Under the pieces are notes generated by a model. It was not told the DNA's origin and ran no database searches. It saw only the letters and a list, made by a program, of their open reading frames with translations. From an uncultured Christensenellaceae bacterium (GTDB taxonomy: Bacteria > Bacillota > Clostridia > Christensenellales > Pumilibacteraceae), in NCBI GenBank assembly GCA_910587805.1, contig CAJUNM010000009.1:1-61031 (forward strand): a stretch of 61,031 bases of DNA, given 5' to 3'. Numbering within the stretch: the first letter of the stretch is position 1; each line of letters begins with the position of its first letter. The position numbers and the translations under genes were made by a program. Positions 37,101-46,575 of this stretch are shown one piece after another.

Positions 37101-39398
37101 CTTGCGTCGGCTAAAGCCAAAGAAAAAGAGAAGATCACTCGCGACATCAAGATAAAAGAAGAGCAAATGGCGCGCAACGCCGACAGTCTCGCCAAAAACC
37201 GTGCGGATCTCGAATCGTTGCTCGCAAACGGCATTACGCTGTCCGCGATATTGGATAAGCTCAACGCGTTGCAGGATCAAAAGACCGACGAGCAGAGCGC
37301 TGTCGCGGCGGAACTCGAAAAAGCGCAAGCGGCGTATGCGGCGTATAAAGAGCGTTTGGAGCAGGTGCGCGCGCGTCAGGAACTCGAAGCGAAAGTCGAC
37401 GAGCTGAAACCGTTGCTCGAAGACGTCAACAAGACCGATTACGAGTTGCGCGACATTCAAGCCCGCACGGAGCGTATGGAAAAAGAGCGCGAGGAGTTAA
37501 AGTCCGAAGTCGCCACCGTCAAGACGCAGATATTGGGCGCGAACGATTTCGACGTTATCAACGATCTAAATACGCGCATATCCGACATCAACGGACGTTT
37601 GTCCGATATAGAGAAAGACATAACCAAAGCGACAAAGCGCAAGTCCGAGCTTAATCTCGATATGAAAGCGCAGCGTCGCAAGGCGAACGACTTTATCGAC
37701 AAGAACGAGATCCCGCTCGAGGAAGTCATTGCCGCGGAAGACGCGGTCATCGGCGACATCGAGCTTGGGCTGTTGCGCGCCGACCGCGAAGCCGCGCGCA
37801 GCGACGCAGAGCAAGCCGTAGCCAATGCGCAAGCGGTTTACGACGATCTTTCGGCGTCGTCCGCCGACGTCACCATGGTCGCAATGGAAGTTGCCGCAAA
37901 CGTTAAAGACATCGAAGACGAGATCGAGGACACGCAAAAGGAACTCGACGCGATCAACGCCAAGATGGAAGAGGTGGAAGAGGACGAAAAGCTTATGCTC
38001 ATGGTCGAGCAGGGCGACAAGTCCGACAAGATCGAAGAGCTTAAAAAGCAGCTCGAGGCGGCGCACGTCGACGGAACGAAACGCAAGATGGAAGCGCAGT
38101 CCGAATACGACGAAAAGCTCGAGGCGGCGCACGTCGCGCTCGACGGTGCGAACGAGGAATTCAAGGAAGCGTGCGCGCGTTGCGACGCTGTCGAAAACAC
38201 CAATCCTCTCGATCTTATCACTTCGGGCAGCGGTCCGATAAGCCAAGACCAAAAGAAGATAGAGGCGGAAAATCTCAAAAAGCAACTCGAGCGCACCAAG
38301 AACGAGGTCGAGCAAGCTCGTCTCGCCGCCGAAATGGCTCAGGCTCAAGCGGAGCAGGCGCGTCTCGATGCCGAGCGTGCCACCGACGAGGCGCGCGCCG
38401 AGGCGGAACGCAAGGCTCAAGAGGCGCAGGAAGCCGCCGAAGCCGCAAGACTCGAGGCGGAAGAGCGCGCGAGAAACGAAGTAGAAGCCGCCGAAGCGGC
38501 GCGTAAAGAAGCGGAAGAAGCCGCGGAACGCGCTCGCAAAGAAGCCGAAGAGGCTGCCGAGCAAGCCCGCAAGGAAGCGGAAGAAGCTGCGGAACAAGCG
38601 CGCAGAGAGGCGGAAGAAGCCGCCGAGCAAGCTCGCAGAGAAGCGGAGGAAGCCGCCGAGCAAGCTCGCAAAGAAGCCGAGGAGAAACAGCGTCAGGAAG
38701 CCGAGGCTGCCGAGGCGGCGCGCATTGCCGCGGAGGAGCAGGCAAAACAGGAAGCCGAAGAGCAAGAGCGCTTGCGCAAGGAACAGGAAGAGGCGTTGAG
38801 AGCGGAAGCCGAAGAAGCTAAACGCAAGGCGCAAGAGGAGATTGAAGAGATCAAGCGCAAGGCCGAAGAAGAGGCGGAAGCCAAGCGCAAAGAGGAAGAA
38901 GAGCGTCAAAAAGCCGAAGCGGAGCGCAACGAGGCGATCGCCAAAAAGGTCGCGGCGCGCAAGGAAAAGATCATCAATTTCCGCGACCGCATGAAGGATA
39001 TAAAGAACGACGAGGACGCAAAGAACCTGCGCGAGCAGTTGTATTCCGTTCAGCTCACCTTTGACGAGGACGAGCGCGGTTCTACGGAACTCATGGACTT
39101 CTACAACAAGACCATGGACGATATACAGCACGCCGGCGAAGTCGCGGTGCTCAAGGCGGAAAACGCCAAAAAGCCCAAGCGCATCGTTCGCAAGGTCACC
39201 GAACGCGTCAACAGGATCCCCAAGCGCAGACCCGGCGCGGCAAAACGCAGACCGAGCGCATCGGCAAAGAGCGGCGCGCACAGACCCGCGGGCGCACGTC
39301 CCGCAACACGTCCGGGCGCGAGACCCGCACGTCCCGGCGCACGCCCCGGCGGCCGTCCGGGCGCGAGACCCGGCACGCGTCCGACAAGACCGAGATAA
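34176..39398 (+). CDS. Giant gene B: bitopic protein with 1060-residue cytoplasmic coiled coil and Arg/Pro tail
   Basis: A 1740-residue protein. Signal peptide about 1-37 with a cleavage-like AHA-ED. The outside part (about 38-645) is beta-like with no family I recognise. A membrane helix at about 652-674 is followed by Arg/Lys, so the rest is inside. The inner part begins with Met/Ser/Pro-rich linkers containing SMSSPAMSTP twice (753 and 853), then charged coiled coil from about 910 to 1610, including six tandem 11-residue repeats at 1441-1506. The end (about 1680-1740) is built of Arg/Pro/Gly/Ala units such as RPGARPG, with net strong positive charge. The ribosome site is TAGGTGG. It shares the topology of gene A, so the two may form one envelope-spanning complex. 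Confidence 0.85.
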   Translation: MQKLTVKRKAIEILLIVGILSLCIAMFATAFVLPNRAAHAEDGNNASSDKSIALTLDVNGKDATLNNLLEDISYSGGGISDATNSTIALNGQSLSRRVISSTAAVDGYRTINNITDTTPSAATYRYVDGSIKCRSSKIDVQIQDGGNINLIVKALNRTEVDNPARFSVRLAVSGNPASEITVYYSVTVNDTFVQRSANSGLDISATETNILVGSKLTSELTEINPWTEDTVHEAVIENIENNTEVTLDLGELLVNRALYYNRRVAQGADPTDNATPLTQTTGKFWPLQSVSNFEITNVTMHNGLTTINYTAFNPSIGSRFSPRATFMLHITQSNINSYMGPDNNYPSTGDHTTQFWGDIHKILVSFRQIGGTTTYTVIIPVKFSPGNKPQIKTIDASLLSLNVTSSYAKEISSGKYIDTTTMDLLDESTLDTDAGFSAVVIRPTDLVEFSFPENTSGSDGKLRFFMSEDDEYASMRPSPDAGYRVERMESEKDEIRPSRLIVRLSEGANFNITFAVEYFVGSMRTYSPVTVSFSGYGKYAIKLKMIEGKRAVTFDTKTSDYFAALVADGFQMTSAQVVDEYRDVLSASFDNKTNVLTILPKVDNIAGQAKAQLRLEFINTLSQKVILETNVFDIDITVGSFWARFQDWEGGLIIAAAALGGLLLILLIVWLFIRALSKRREEENATQAPVSSYIVKLNATIAATQAQQRMSQMALAQTNSQMLLGANIPGGGTPLVDPNTLALASGVGGGAQSMSSPAMSTPSMSMTGMYSQPGSGEDYDALIAKYISDDELLERIYTEKYEPKGMVRRTFFKSKDLQARELEKEKKRIIERYKSPMPMDEAIMSESQVGATSMSSPAMSTPAEAFAEEAPFGAFELDFDPDSPLYVEPENGSDDEFADEKIDINVSPEETRLKELEKKADILSKELAELHSRLDKVRPESDKNKTLEQELREKIERGEADDAQFKKDIEDLEFKLASAKAKEKEKITRDIKIKEEQMARNADSLAKNRADLESLLANGITLSAILDKLNALQDQKTDEQSAVAAELEKAQAAYAAYKERLEQVRARQELEAKVDELKPLLEDVNKTDYELRDIQARTERMEKEREELKSEVATVKTQILGANDFDVINDLNTRISDINGRLSDIEKDITKATKRKSELNLDMKAQRRKANDFIDKNEIPLEEVIAAEDAVIGDIELGLLRADREAARSDAEQAVANAQAVYDDLSASSADVTMVAMEVAANVKDIEDEIEDTQKELDAINAKMEEVEEDEKLMLMVEQGDKSDKIEELKKQLEAAHVDGTKRKMEAQSEYDEKLEAAHVALDGANEEFKEACARCDAVENTNPLDLITSGSGPISQDQKKIEAENLKKQLERTKNEVEQARLAAEMAQAQAEQARLDAERATDEARAEAERKAQEAQEAAEAARLEAEERARNEVEAAEAARKEAEEAAERARKEAEEAAEQARKEAEEAAEQARREAEEAAEQARREAEEAAEQARKEAEEKQRQEAEAAEAARIAAEEQAKQEAEEQERLRKEQEEALRAEAEEAKRKAQEEIEEIKRKAEEEAEAKRKEEEERQKAEAERNEAIAKKVAARKEKIINFRDRMKDIKNDEDAKNLREQLYSVQLTFDEDERGSTELMDFYNKTMDDIQHAGEVAVLKAENAKKPKRIVRKVTERVNRIPKRRPGAAKRRPSASAKSGAHRPAGARPATRPGARPARPGARPGGRPGARPGTRPTRPR
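38496..38693 (+). repeat. Six 33-bp (11-residue) coiled-coil repeats in gene B
   Basis: Six consecutive in-frame units of the form (A/R/Q)AR(K/R)EAEEAAE. The DNA copies differ at many synonymous positions, so the protein pattern is kept by selection and is not a recent duplication. An 11-residue period suits a right-handed or straight hendecad coiled coil. Confidence 0.9.
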
Positions 39399-39510
39399 AT
39401 CGCGCAAATTGCAAATACTATAGTAAGCATGGCATAAAATATATCGGTTACAATACAAATTATCGGCGGCAGCCGAGCCAATATGCAATACAAAATGCGA
39501 GGAACATTTT

Positions 39511-42500
39511 ATGGAAGACCAAGACAAGAGCTATTTTTCCTTGGACGACTCCGACGAGGAGATCGTCGAAGAAGAAGTTATCGACCGCGACGAGGAGTAC
39601 GAGGACGACGACTATGACGACGAGTACGACGATGAGGAGTACGACGAGGAAGAAGACTACGATGACGAAGGCGATTACGAGGACGAGGACTACGACGACG
39701 GTTACAGCGACGATTATTACGACGACCGTCTGAACAAAGTCCTTGACGAGATCGCCGAGATCAAGCGCGGTATGGCGCCGTCTACGGCTGTTGCGTCTCA
39801 GCAGCCGCAACCGCCGTTTATCCCGCAGTACATTTATCAGCCCAATTCGCCCACACCTTCGGCGAACAGCGAGGTTGTTATGTACAACGAGATCTCACGT
39901 TTGCGCGACGAGCTTGCCAAGAACCAGAGCAGTCTCGAAATGCAAAAGGAAATCACTCGCATGAAAGAGGATATGGCGCGCGATCAAAAGTTCGCCGAGT
40001 CTCAATACAATGCCGAGATCAAGCGATTGCAGGATCGTATAGACGATCTACTAAAAAACGCGCCCGGCCCTCAAAGTGAGCAGCTTCCTCCTGCGCAGCA
40101 GGACAAGCCGTTGCGCCTTGAGGGCGGAAAAAGTTTCGATAAGCTCATTACCATAAATGAGGCGGTTTTGCGTGCTACGAAAGACAGCGATGCGCATATT
40201 CGCAACGAGATCGAGCAGCTCAAAGCCAAACTCGAAAGCCTGCCTTCCGGCGAGGCTTTGAGTAAGCTTGTCGAAAACGCCAAGTCCGCAACGGAAGGCG
40301 CGGATGCGGAACTTGTAGGCAAGCTCGCGAAAGATCTCGAGGAGATCAAAAAGGCTCTCGGCGAATATTCTTCCGTAAACCGCAATCCTATCGAACTGAA
40401 AGTCGAGCGCGGGAATAACGGCGACGACGTTTCGTCGAGCGAGCTGTTGCGTCAGCTTTACGAGATAAAGCTTGCGCTCGGCGCGGCGTCCGACGACGCG
40501 GTATCGCATACGCAAAAGCTTTTGGAACTTGTCGGCGAGTATAAGACGGTCGAGCGCACGGTCAGATCACAATCCGTTGCTTACAGAGATAAGCTCAACG
40601 CCGTTTCGTCGTTCGGCAAAAAGCTCGTCGAAGCGAACGATCCGTCCGCAACGGAGCTTGCGGACGCTGTGAATGCGCTTGCGGCTACGCTCGGCGATTA
40701 TCCGCTTACGCGTTCGAGCTATTCCGATCTGTCGGGATTCTGTTCCGACAGCGGCGCGGCTGCCATACCTCAGCAGACGCGCGACGATGCGGAAAAGTTC
40801 TTCACGCTTTGCGATAGGCTCGGCGGAAATATTTCCGAAACGTTCCCCGAATTGATAGCGCAAAAGAACAAGCTCGAGAACAATGCGTTTGCCGCCGAAA
40901 ACAACGAGATAGCCAACGAACTGTCTAAGCAGCTCGCCGCCGAAAAACGCGACGATATGCTTATCAAGAGCCTTGTCACAAAAGCTCAGCTCGTTCGTAT
41001 CGGTGCGATCGCTACGTTGCCGGCTATAGAACTTAAGGCGGCAGCACCGTCCGACGAGAACGGCGCGGAGCGCAGCGAGAGCTTGTTTACCAAGCTTTCC
41101 GAATTGAAAGCGGCTATCGAAGCGCAAAGCGCGGTAATAGCGGACAGCAAGTCCGCGATAGAGGCGCAAAGCGCAGCCATTGCCGAAAACAAATCGGTCA
41201 TCGAGGCGCAGAGCGCGGCTATCGAAAAGGGCAGTTCCGCTATCGAAGCGCAGAACGAAGCGATCAAAAAGCAATCGGAACAGGACGATTTCCCGTTCAA
41301 AGAAATACGCGAGACCGAAGTTAAAGACGATTTCATGGCAGATCCCGACGCGGACAAAGTTGCGCGGACTACAGTCGTTACGGCGGAAGTTTCGCCGGAG
41401 TATAAAGAATCTCTCGATAAAGTAAACGTAGCGCTCTCCGAGCTTCGCGAGGCGTTAAAAGCCAATACGGGCACGGATAACGTAGGCGACGCGCTTGAAG
41501 AGGTTCGTTCAAATTATGTCCAATTGTCCGAGCGGCTCGTAGCAATAAGCGAGAGCATAGCCAAACTCGAGCCTGCGCAAAGCAGCGCCGAGCCGACGGC
41601 GGAAAAAGCCGAAAATACGGAATATGCTGTAGAGCGCGTAGACGATACCGCCGCTACCGCGCAAACGTCGAACAACGAGGAGCTTTTGAGCAATCTCGAG
41701 TTTATTCGCGACAAACTCAACGAATACGAGGCTTTCTTGTCGCAGATAGGCGAACTCCGTAAAGACGTCTCCAATATTTCGAGCGCTATCGATTTTACCG
41801 AACAGTTCAATACGCAACTCAACGAGATCGCTTCGCAGTTCGATAAACTGTACGAGGATATTTCCAACGTAGTTATCGAGTCTGAAACGAACGTGATCAA
41901 TCACATAGACGGCATGGGTCTCGTCGAGGCGGTCGACGGCGCAAAAGCCGAAATTTTGGCTGAAACGCAAACGATAAAAGACGCCTTGTTCGCAGTAAAC
42001 GACGCTGTCGTCAATATGGACTCAACGGGGATTGCGGAAGTTGTGGACGGCGCTAAAGCCGAGATATTGGCGGATACGCAGACCATACGCGACACCTTGT
42101 TTGCGGTCAACGACGTTGTGGTCAATATGGATCCCGCGGGCGTAGTGGAAGTTGTGGACGGTGCGAAAGCCGAAATATTGGCGGATACGCAGACCATACG
42201 CGACACCCTGTTCGCAGTCAACGACGTTGTGGTCAATATGGATCCCGCGACCGTCGTAGAGGTAGTCGAAAACGCCAAAGCCGAGATATTGGCGGATACT
42301 TTGGCATTGAAAGACACGCTGTACGTGATCAACGACGCGGTGTCGAATACTCAACTCAACGAAGCAGTGGAAAACTTGCGCAGCGATCTTTCGGCGTTTG
42401 CCGATCTCACTGCGGCTAATGTGGACGTTTCCACCGCCGACAGGCAAAAGTTGCTCGAGGACGTCGCTTTCATTCGCGAGCAGGCGGAAGCCGCGCTTTC

Positions 42501-45500
42501 GGGAAATACGGCAGCTTCGGTCGACGCAGATGCGGAAACCGTTGCCGACGATCGCGTATATTCTTATCTCGACGATATTTCGGCGCGCGTAGGGCTTATA
42601 GCGAATATTTCCGAAGACGCCGCGCAGACCAAAGATACGGTCGGCATTATTTCCGATAACGTCGCTACCGTGCTCGACACGCTCACTCCGATCAACGAGA
42701 ATGTGGCGGCAACGCTCGATGCGCTCGTTCCGATCGGCGAACAGGTCAGCGCAATACTCGACAGGCTCGACGCCGCGTCCGAAAGCGTGGACGTTGACGA
42801 ACAAGGCGAGGTCGTTATAGGCGACGGCGGAGACGATTTTACCGAAGATATCAACGAAGTAAAAGACAATCTCAACACAATACTCGACACTCTGCCGCTG
42901 TTGCCGCAGAGCGACGATTTGATCACCGCGCGCGACAATACGTATTCCATACTCGACACGCTCACGACCATGCCGTCTTCGGAAGACGTCGCGACAATAC
43001 GCGACAACGTGGCTGCGGTACTCGACGCCGTGCGCGCGCTTTCCGACAGTCTCAACGGCGGTAGCGCGGCGAGCGAAAATACGCTCGAGCAAGACGTTGC
43101 TGTATTGCGTGCGGACACCGAGACGTTGCTCTCGTCCGTACCCGAATCGCTCGGCGAGGATGTGATCGCAATAAGAGACAGCATCGCCGAGTTGCCCGAG
43201 GACGTCAAGTTTATCCGTCAAAAGCTCGAAGAACCTACGAGCGGCTCGCTCGAATCGGTAGTGGCGGATATAAGCGCAATACTCGACAGATTGGAATCGT
43301 TCGAGCAGACGGCTGCCGACAATAAACAAGAAATAGTCAACGCGGTAGCAAGCGTTCGCGAAAAGATCCACATCAACGAGCTTGACGAAACGATGACCGC
43401 AGTCGGCATCGACGAGCAAACGCGTGAAACGCTTGTAACGGAAATTTCGGACGTGCGCGAACGCTTGACAAACATCGAGAGCGCCACGCAGTCCATAAAC
43501 GACTACAACGCAACGTTGCTCGACGATATAAGCGAGCGTTTGACCGCGCTTGCGCAGTCGCTCGAGGGCGGCAGCGCCGCGTCCGCGCCGAACGGCGAAT
43601 TGCTCGAGCATATAAGCGATAAGCTCGACGCGTTGCTCGGCACGCAAACGGAAACGCCTTCGTACGAAACGCAGGACGAAAGTTTGCAAGCGATAGCGGA
43701 CGGTCTTGCCGTTATCAAGGAAAAGATAGACGCTCAAGCCGATTATGACGCCGTTGCCGAGATACTCTCGCTCCGAGAGGACGTAAAGGCGGCGCGCATA
43801 GTCGATCAGAACGAAGTATCCGGCGAGCTTGAAGCTATCAAGAACGAACTCGCGTCCATCTCTTCGGGCAATATTCTCGACGAAGTTCGCGCACTGCGCG
43901 ACGATATAGCGGCGCTCGATGGCGGCGGTATATCCGGCGATGCGTCCAATCCCACGGGCGGCGAGTTGAATCTCGTACTCAACGAAATAGTGTCGCTGCG
44001 CGACGAAGTGTTCGCTCTGCGCGACGAAGTACTCAATGCAACCGTCGAGCAGTCCGACGAAGCCGAGACCGTTGCGGAAGCCGAACCCGTCGAGACCGAC
44101 GACAGCATAGGGATCATACTCGACGAGCTTACCGCTTTGCGCGTCGATCAGAACACGCTCGGCGAAAACATCAACGAGCTTAAGGACGCCATAAGCCGCA
44201 GAACCAAGCTCGAAACCACGGAAACTGCGGACGGCGAAGTCAAAACTTCGGACGAGCTGAATGTTGTTCTCGACGAAATAATCAATCTCAAGAACGAGAT
44301 AGAGCAAGTCGGCGAAACCGTCGCATCCGACAGATTCGACGAGATAGCGGCGCAGGTCGCGGAGCTTAGAGAACTTATAGAGACCGCGCATGTCGAGCCT
44401 GCGGTTGCAGAACCCGACGAAAGCATAAACGAAAACTTCGGAGTTATTTCCGAACAGCTCGATAACATAAATGCGGCTATAAGCGATATCCGGCTCGACA
44501 GAGCCGCGGAAACGGGCGACGTTTCCGGCAGCCTCGCCGAAAAGTTCGACGGTTTGTACGCCGAAATAGACGAGCTGAAAGCGGTAGTATCGGCGATTGC
44601 GCCGGCGGACGTTTCGAGCGATATCACGGAACTTCGTACCGAAATAGAGCAACTCCGCGCGGAAAACGAACAACTGCGCAGTATGCAGAACGACGGCATT
44701 TCCGAACAGCTTGCGGAATTGCGCGAGGCGATACGCGATATGGCTATAGCTACGCCGACGGTCACCGACAGCGGCGAAACGTCGTATGCCGCGCTTATAG
44801 ACGAAATACGCGCGCTCCGCGACGAAATGACCGTGTCCAAAGCGCCTGCGGTCGTGTCTATGGATAACGACGCTATCGAATCGTTGCGCGACGCATTGGC
44901 TGAGCAGACGGAAACGAACGTGCCGCTCGCGGAAGAACTCGGCGAAATACGCGACGAGATCGCGCAATTGCGCTCGCTCGCGACCGTTACCGCCGACAAC
45001 AGCGGAAGCATTGCGGAGATCGCGGCTATGCGCAGCGAGCTTGCCGAACTGCGTTCGATGCTCTCGTCCTCCGATAATCTGTACGGTCTTGCCGAAGACG
45101 TTACCGTAATAAGATCGGATGTTCAAACGCTCAAAGACGAACCCGATCTCGGCGTAATGAACGAAATATTGGCGTTGCGCGACGAGTTCCAAGCCTTGCG
45201 CGAGGAGATAGAAGACGTTAAGCGCGTAGCCGGTCAAACGGACGTTCAGTCTGACGAGAAAATCCTCGCCGAGGTTCAGTCCTTGCGCGATCAGTTGTTT
45301 GCTATAAGCATGGCTAACGTAAACGACTCTATGTCGGGCGAGACCAACTACGAAAGCTACAACAACCTCATTCTCGACGAGCTTACATCGTTGCAGGCGA
45401 GTATTGCCGCGGCGGGTTCGTCCGACGAGATACAGAGCATCACCGACGAGCTTGCGGATTTGAGAGCGTCTATAGACAAACGCGAGGCTTTGTATGATGC

Positions 45501-46557
45501 GCTCGCCCGCAGAGTGGCAAGGCTCGATAACGACGCTACCAACAACAAGATACTCGAGGCGCTCGACTCGCTCCATAGCGAGCTTGCAAACCAGCGCGAG
45601 GCGGATTTGACAACGCTCAACTTCATGTCCGAAATGGCGCATTTGTTGGAACGTCAAAACAGCTATATCGCGCAGAATACCGGTTCAAAGATCTCCGACG
45701 AGATCGAAAGTCTTAAGGCAGAGCTTGCCACGACCGACACGGTAGCCGAGGAGATTGCGAAACTTCGCGAGTTCATGTCAAATACGGGCGATAACGACGC
45801 GATATTGAATGAATTGGCAGAGCTTAAAGAGCAGATGAACGCCGAAAAGCCGAGCAAAGAGAACGAGCTTATCCTTCAGGAGATCGCAAGACTTCGCGAC
45901 GAAATGACCTCGCTCGGCGAGCGCGAAAGCCGCAGAACGGTTGTCGACGACGCCGATCTTTCCGACTCCTTGTCCGATCTCAAGAGCCAGCTCAACGAGA
46001 TAGCGGATATAATAGAACCGGAAAAATCGGAAACGCAAAAACCCGCGCCGAGTAAGCGCGGCAGACCGAAGGGCGCTTCGTCTAAGTCCAAGTCTGCGTC
46101 GAAGAGCAAGTCCGGCAGCAAAAAATCCGGCGGCGCGTCTTCGGGTAAAAAGTCGAACAGAGGCAGAAAACCCAAAGCCGCTACGGTAAACGATACAGCC
46201 GTAGCCGAGACTCCGATCTATAACGATTCGCTCGAAGCCAAGATCGACGAACAGTCGGCAAAACTCGGCATAAACCGTTACGACGATATTCCGTCTACCA
46301 AGGTCGTGTCCGATAGGCTCGATAAGCTCGCGCAACGCGTTGCGAACAAGCTTATAATAGAACAGCTCGTCGAACAGCTCGGCGAGGACGGAAAAACGGA
46401 CGATCAAGTGGATAGAATATTAGGCAATCTGCCCAATGAGCTGACCACCGTCGCGCTCGACGAGCAGTCCGAGCAGGTGCGCAAACTCGCCAACGAGCTT
46501 GCCGAAAGCAAACTGCGCGAGCGCTTGAGATCGAAGTCCGACGAGGACGACGAATAA
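39511..46557 (+). CDS. Giant gene C: cytoplasmic coiled-coil protein with acidic head and AT-hook-like motifs
   Basis: A 2348-residue protein without signal peptide or membrane helix. Residues about 11-72 are almost only Asp, Glu and Tyr. From about 75 to 2170 it is helical and rich in Glu, Ala, Asp, Leu and Ser, with no Cys that I noticed, recurrent EIxxLRDE motifs and tandem repeats at 535-590 and 799-946. At 2183 RGRPKG and at 2217 RGRKPK look like AT-hook cores and flank a Lys/Ser/Gly-rich stretch. The final 120 residues return to charged helix. It resembles filament or SMC-like bridging proteins only in general build; no ATPase head is present. A spacer of 112 nt separates it from gene B, with a GAGGAA ribosome site; a weak own promoter is possible. 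A terminator follows. Confidence 0.85.
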   Translation: MEDQDKSYFSLDDSDEEIVEEEVIDRDEEYEDDDYDDEYDDEEYDEEEDYDDEGDYEDEDYDDGYSDDYYDDRLNKVLDEIAEIKRGMAPSTAVASQQPQPPFIPQYIYQPNSPTPSANSEVVMYNEISRLRDELAKNQSSLEMQKEITRMKEDMARDQKFAESQYNAEIKRLQDRIDDLLKNAPGPQSEQLPPAQQDKPLRLEGGKSFDKLITINEAVLRATKDSDAHIRNEIEQLKAKLESLPSGEALSKLVENAKSATEGADAELVGKLAKDLEEIKKALGEYSSVNRNPIELKVERGNNGDDVSSSELLRQLYEIKLALGAASDDAVSHTQKLLELVGEYKTVERTVRSQSVAYRDKLNAVSSFGKKLVEANDPSATELADAVNALAATLGDYPLTRSSYSDLSGFCSDSGAAAIPQQTRDDAEKFFTLCDRLGGNISETFPELIAQKNKLENNAFAAENNEIANELSKQLAAEKRDDMLIKSLVTKAQLVRIGAIATLPAIELKAAAPSDENGAERSESLFTKLSELKAAIEAQSAVIADSKSAIEAQSAAIAENKSVIEAQSAAIEKGSSAIEAQNEAIKKQSEQDDFPFKEIRETEVKDDFMADPDADKVARTTVVTAEVSPEYKESLDKVNVALSELREALKANTGTDNVGDALEEVRSNYVQLSERLVAISESIAKLEPAQSSAEPTAEKAENTEYAVERVDDTAATAQTSNNEELLSNLEFIRDKLNEYEAFLSQIGELRKDVSNISSAIDFTEQFNTQLNEIASQFDKLYEDISNVVIESETNVINHIDGMGLVEAVDGAKAEILAETQTIKDALFAVNDAVVNMDSTGIAEVVDGAKAEILADTQTIRDTLFAVNDVVVNMDPAGVVEVVDGAKAEILADTQTIRDTLFAVNDVVVNMDPATVVEVVENAKAEILADTLALKDTLYVINDAVSNTQLNEAVENLRSDLSAFADLTAANVDVSTADRQKLLEDVAFIREQAEAALSGNTAASVDADAETVADDRVYSYLDDISARVGLIANISEDAAQTKDTVGIISDNVATVLDTLTPINENVAATLDALVPIGEQVSAILDRLDAASESVDVDEQGEVVIGDGGDDFTEDINEVKDNLNTILDTLPLLPQSDDLITARDNTYSILDTLTTMPSSEDVATIRDNVAAVLDAVRALSDSLNGGSAASENTLEQDVAVLRADTETLLSSVPESLGEDVIAIRDSIAELPEDVKFIRQKLEEPTSGSLESVVADISAILDRLESFEQTAADNKQEIVNAVASVREKIHINELDETMTAVGIDEQTRETLVTEISDVRERLTNIESATQSINDYNATLLDDISERLTALAQSLEGGSAASAPNGELLEHISDKLDALLGTQTETPSYETQDESLQAIADGLAVIKEKIDAQADYDAVAEILSLREDVKAARIVDQNEVSGELEAIKNELASISSGNILDEVRALRDDIAALDGGGISGDASNPTGGELNLVLNEIVSLRDEVFALRDEVLNATVEQSDEAETVAEAEPVETDDSIGIILDELTALRVDQNTLGENINELKDAISRRTKLETTETADGEVKTSDELNVVLDEIINLKNEIEQVGETVASDRFDEIAAQVAELRELIETAHVEPAVAEPDESINENFGVISEQLDNINAAISDIRLDRAAETGDVSGSLAEKFDGLYAEIDELKAVVSAIAPADVSSDITELRTEIEQLRAENEQLRSMQNDGISEQLAELREAIRDMAIATPTVTDSGETSYAALIDEIRALRDEMTVSKAPAVVSMDNDAIESLRDALAEQTETNVPLAEELGEIRDEIAQLRSLATVTADNSGSIAEIAAMRSELAELRSMLSSSDNLYGLAEDVTVIRSDVQTLKDEPDLGVMNEILALRDEFQALREEIEDVKRVAGQTDVQSDEKILAEVQSLRDQLFAISMANVNDSMSGETNYESYNNLILDELTSLQASIAAAGSSDEIQSITDELADLRASIDKREALYDALARRVARLDNDATNNKILEALDSLHSELANQREADLTTLNFMSEMAHLLERQNSYIAQNTGSKISDEIESLKAELATTDTVAEEIAKLREFMSNTGDNDAILNELAELKEQMNAEKPSKENELILQEIARLRDEMTSLGERESRRTVVDDADLSDSLSDLKSQLNEIADIIEPEKSETQKPAPSKRGRPKGASSKSKSASKSKSGSKKSGGASSGKKSNRGRKPKAATVNDTAVAETPIYNDSLEAKIDEQSAKLGINRYDDIPSTKVVSDRLDKLAQRVANKLIIEQLVEQLGEDGKTDDQVDRILGNLPNELTTVALDEQSEQVRKLANELAESKLRERLRSKSDEDDE
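41113..41280 (+). repeat. Four 42-bp repeats (14 residues) in gene C
   Basis: Four units of the form (A/V)IEAQSAxIxxxKS, residues 535-590. Fourteen residues are exactly two heptads, so the repeats extend a regular coiled coil with Ile/Ala core positions. Confidence 0.85.
41905..42348 (+). repeat. Four tandem 111-bp repeats (37 residues) in gene C
   Basis: Units begin at 41905, 42016, 42127 and 42238 and share VVDGAKAEILADTQTIRDT and LFAVNDVVVNMD. Units 2 and 3 are nearly identical in DNA and therefore recently duplicated, while 1 and 4 have drifted. Confidence 0.92.
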
Positions 46558-46575
46558 TAATATGTAATGTAAAGC

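Noticed and set aside
37566..39527. 653-codon minus-strand frame opposite gene B
   Set aside because: Low-complexity mirror of the Glu/Ala/Arg repeats; it reads as Leu/Phe/Arg runs.
42022..45657. 1211-codon open frame on the minus strand across gene C
   Set aside because: It lies wholly inside gene C. Stop-free antisense frames follow from the codon use of the Glu/Ala/Asp-rich coil. Its reading is Arg/Tyr/Val-rich with no domain, ribosome site or promoter.
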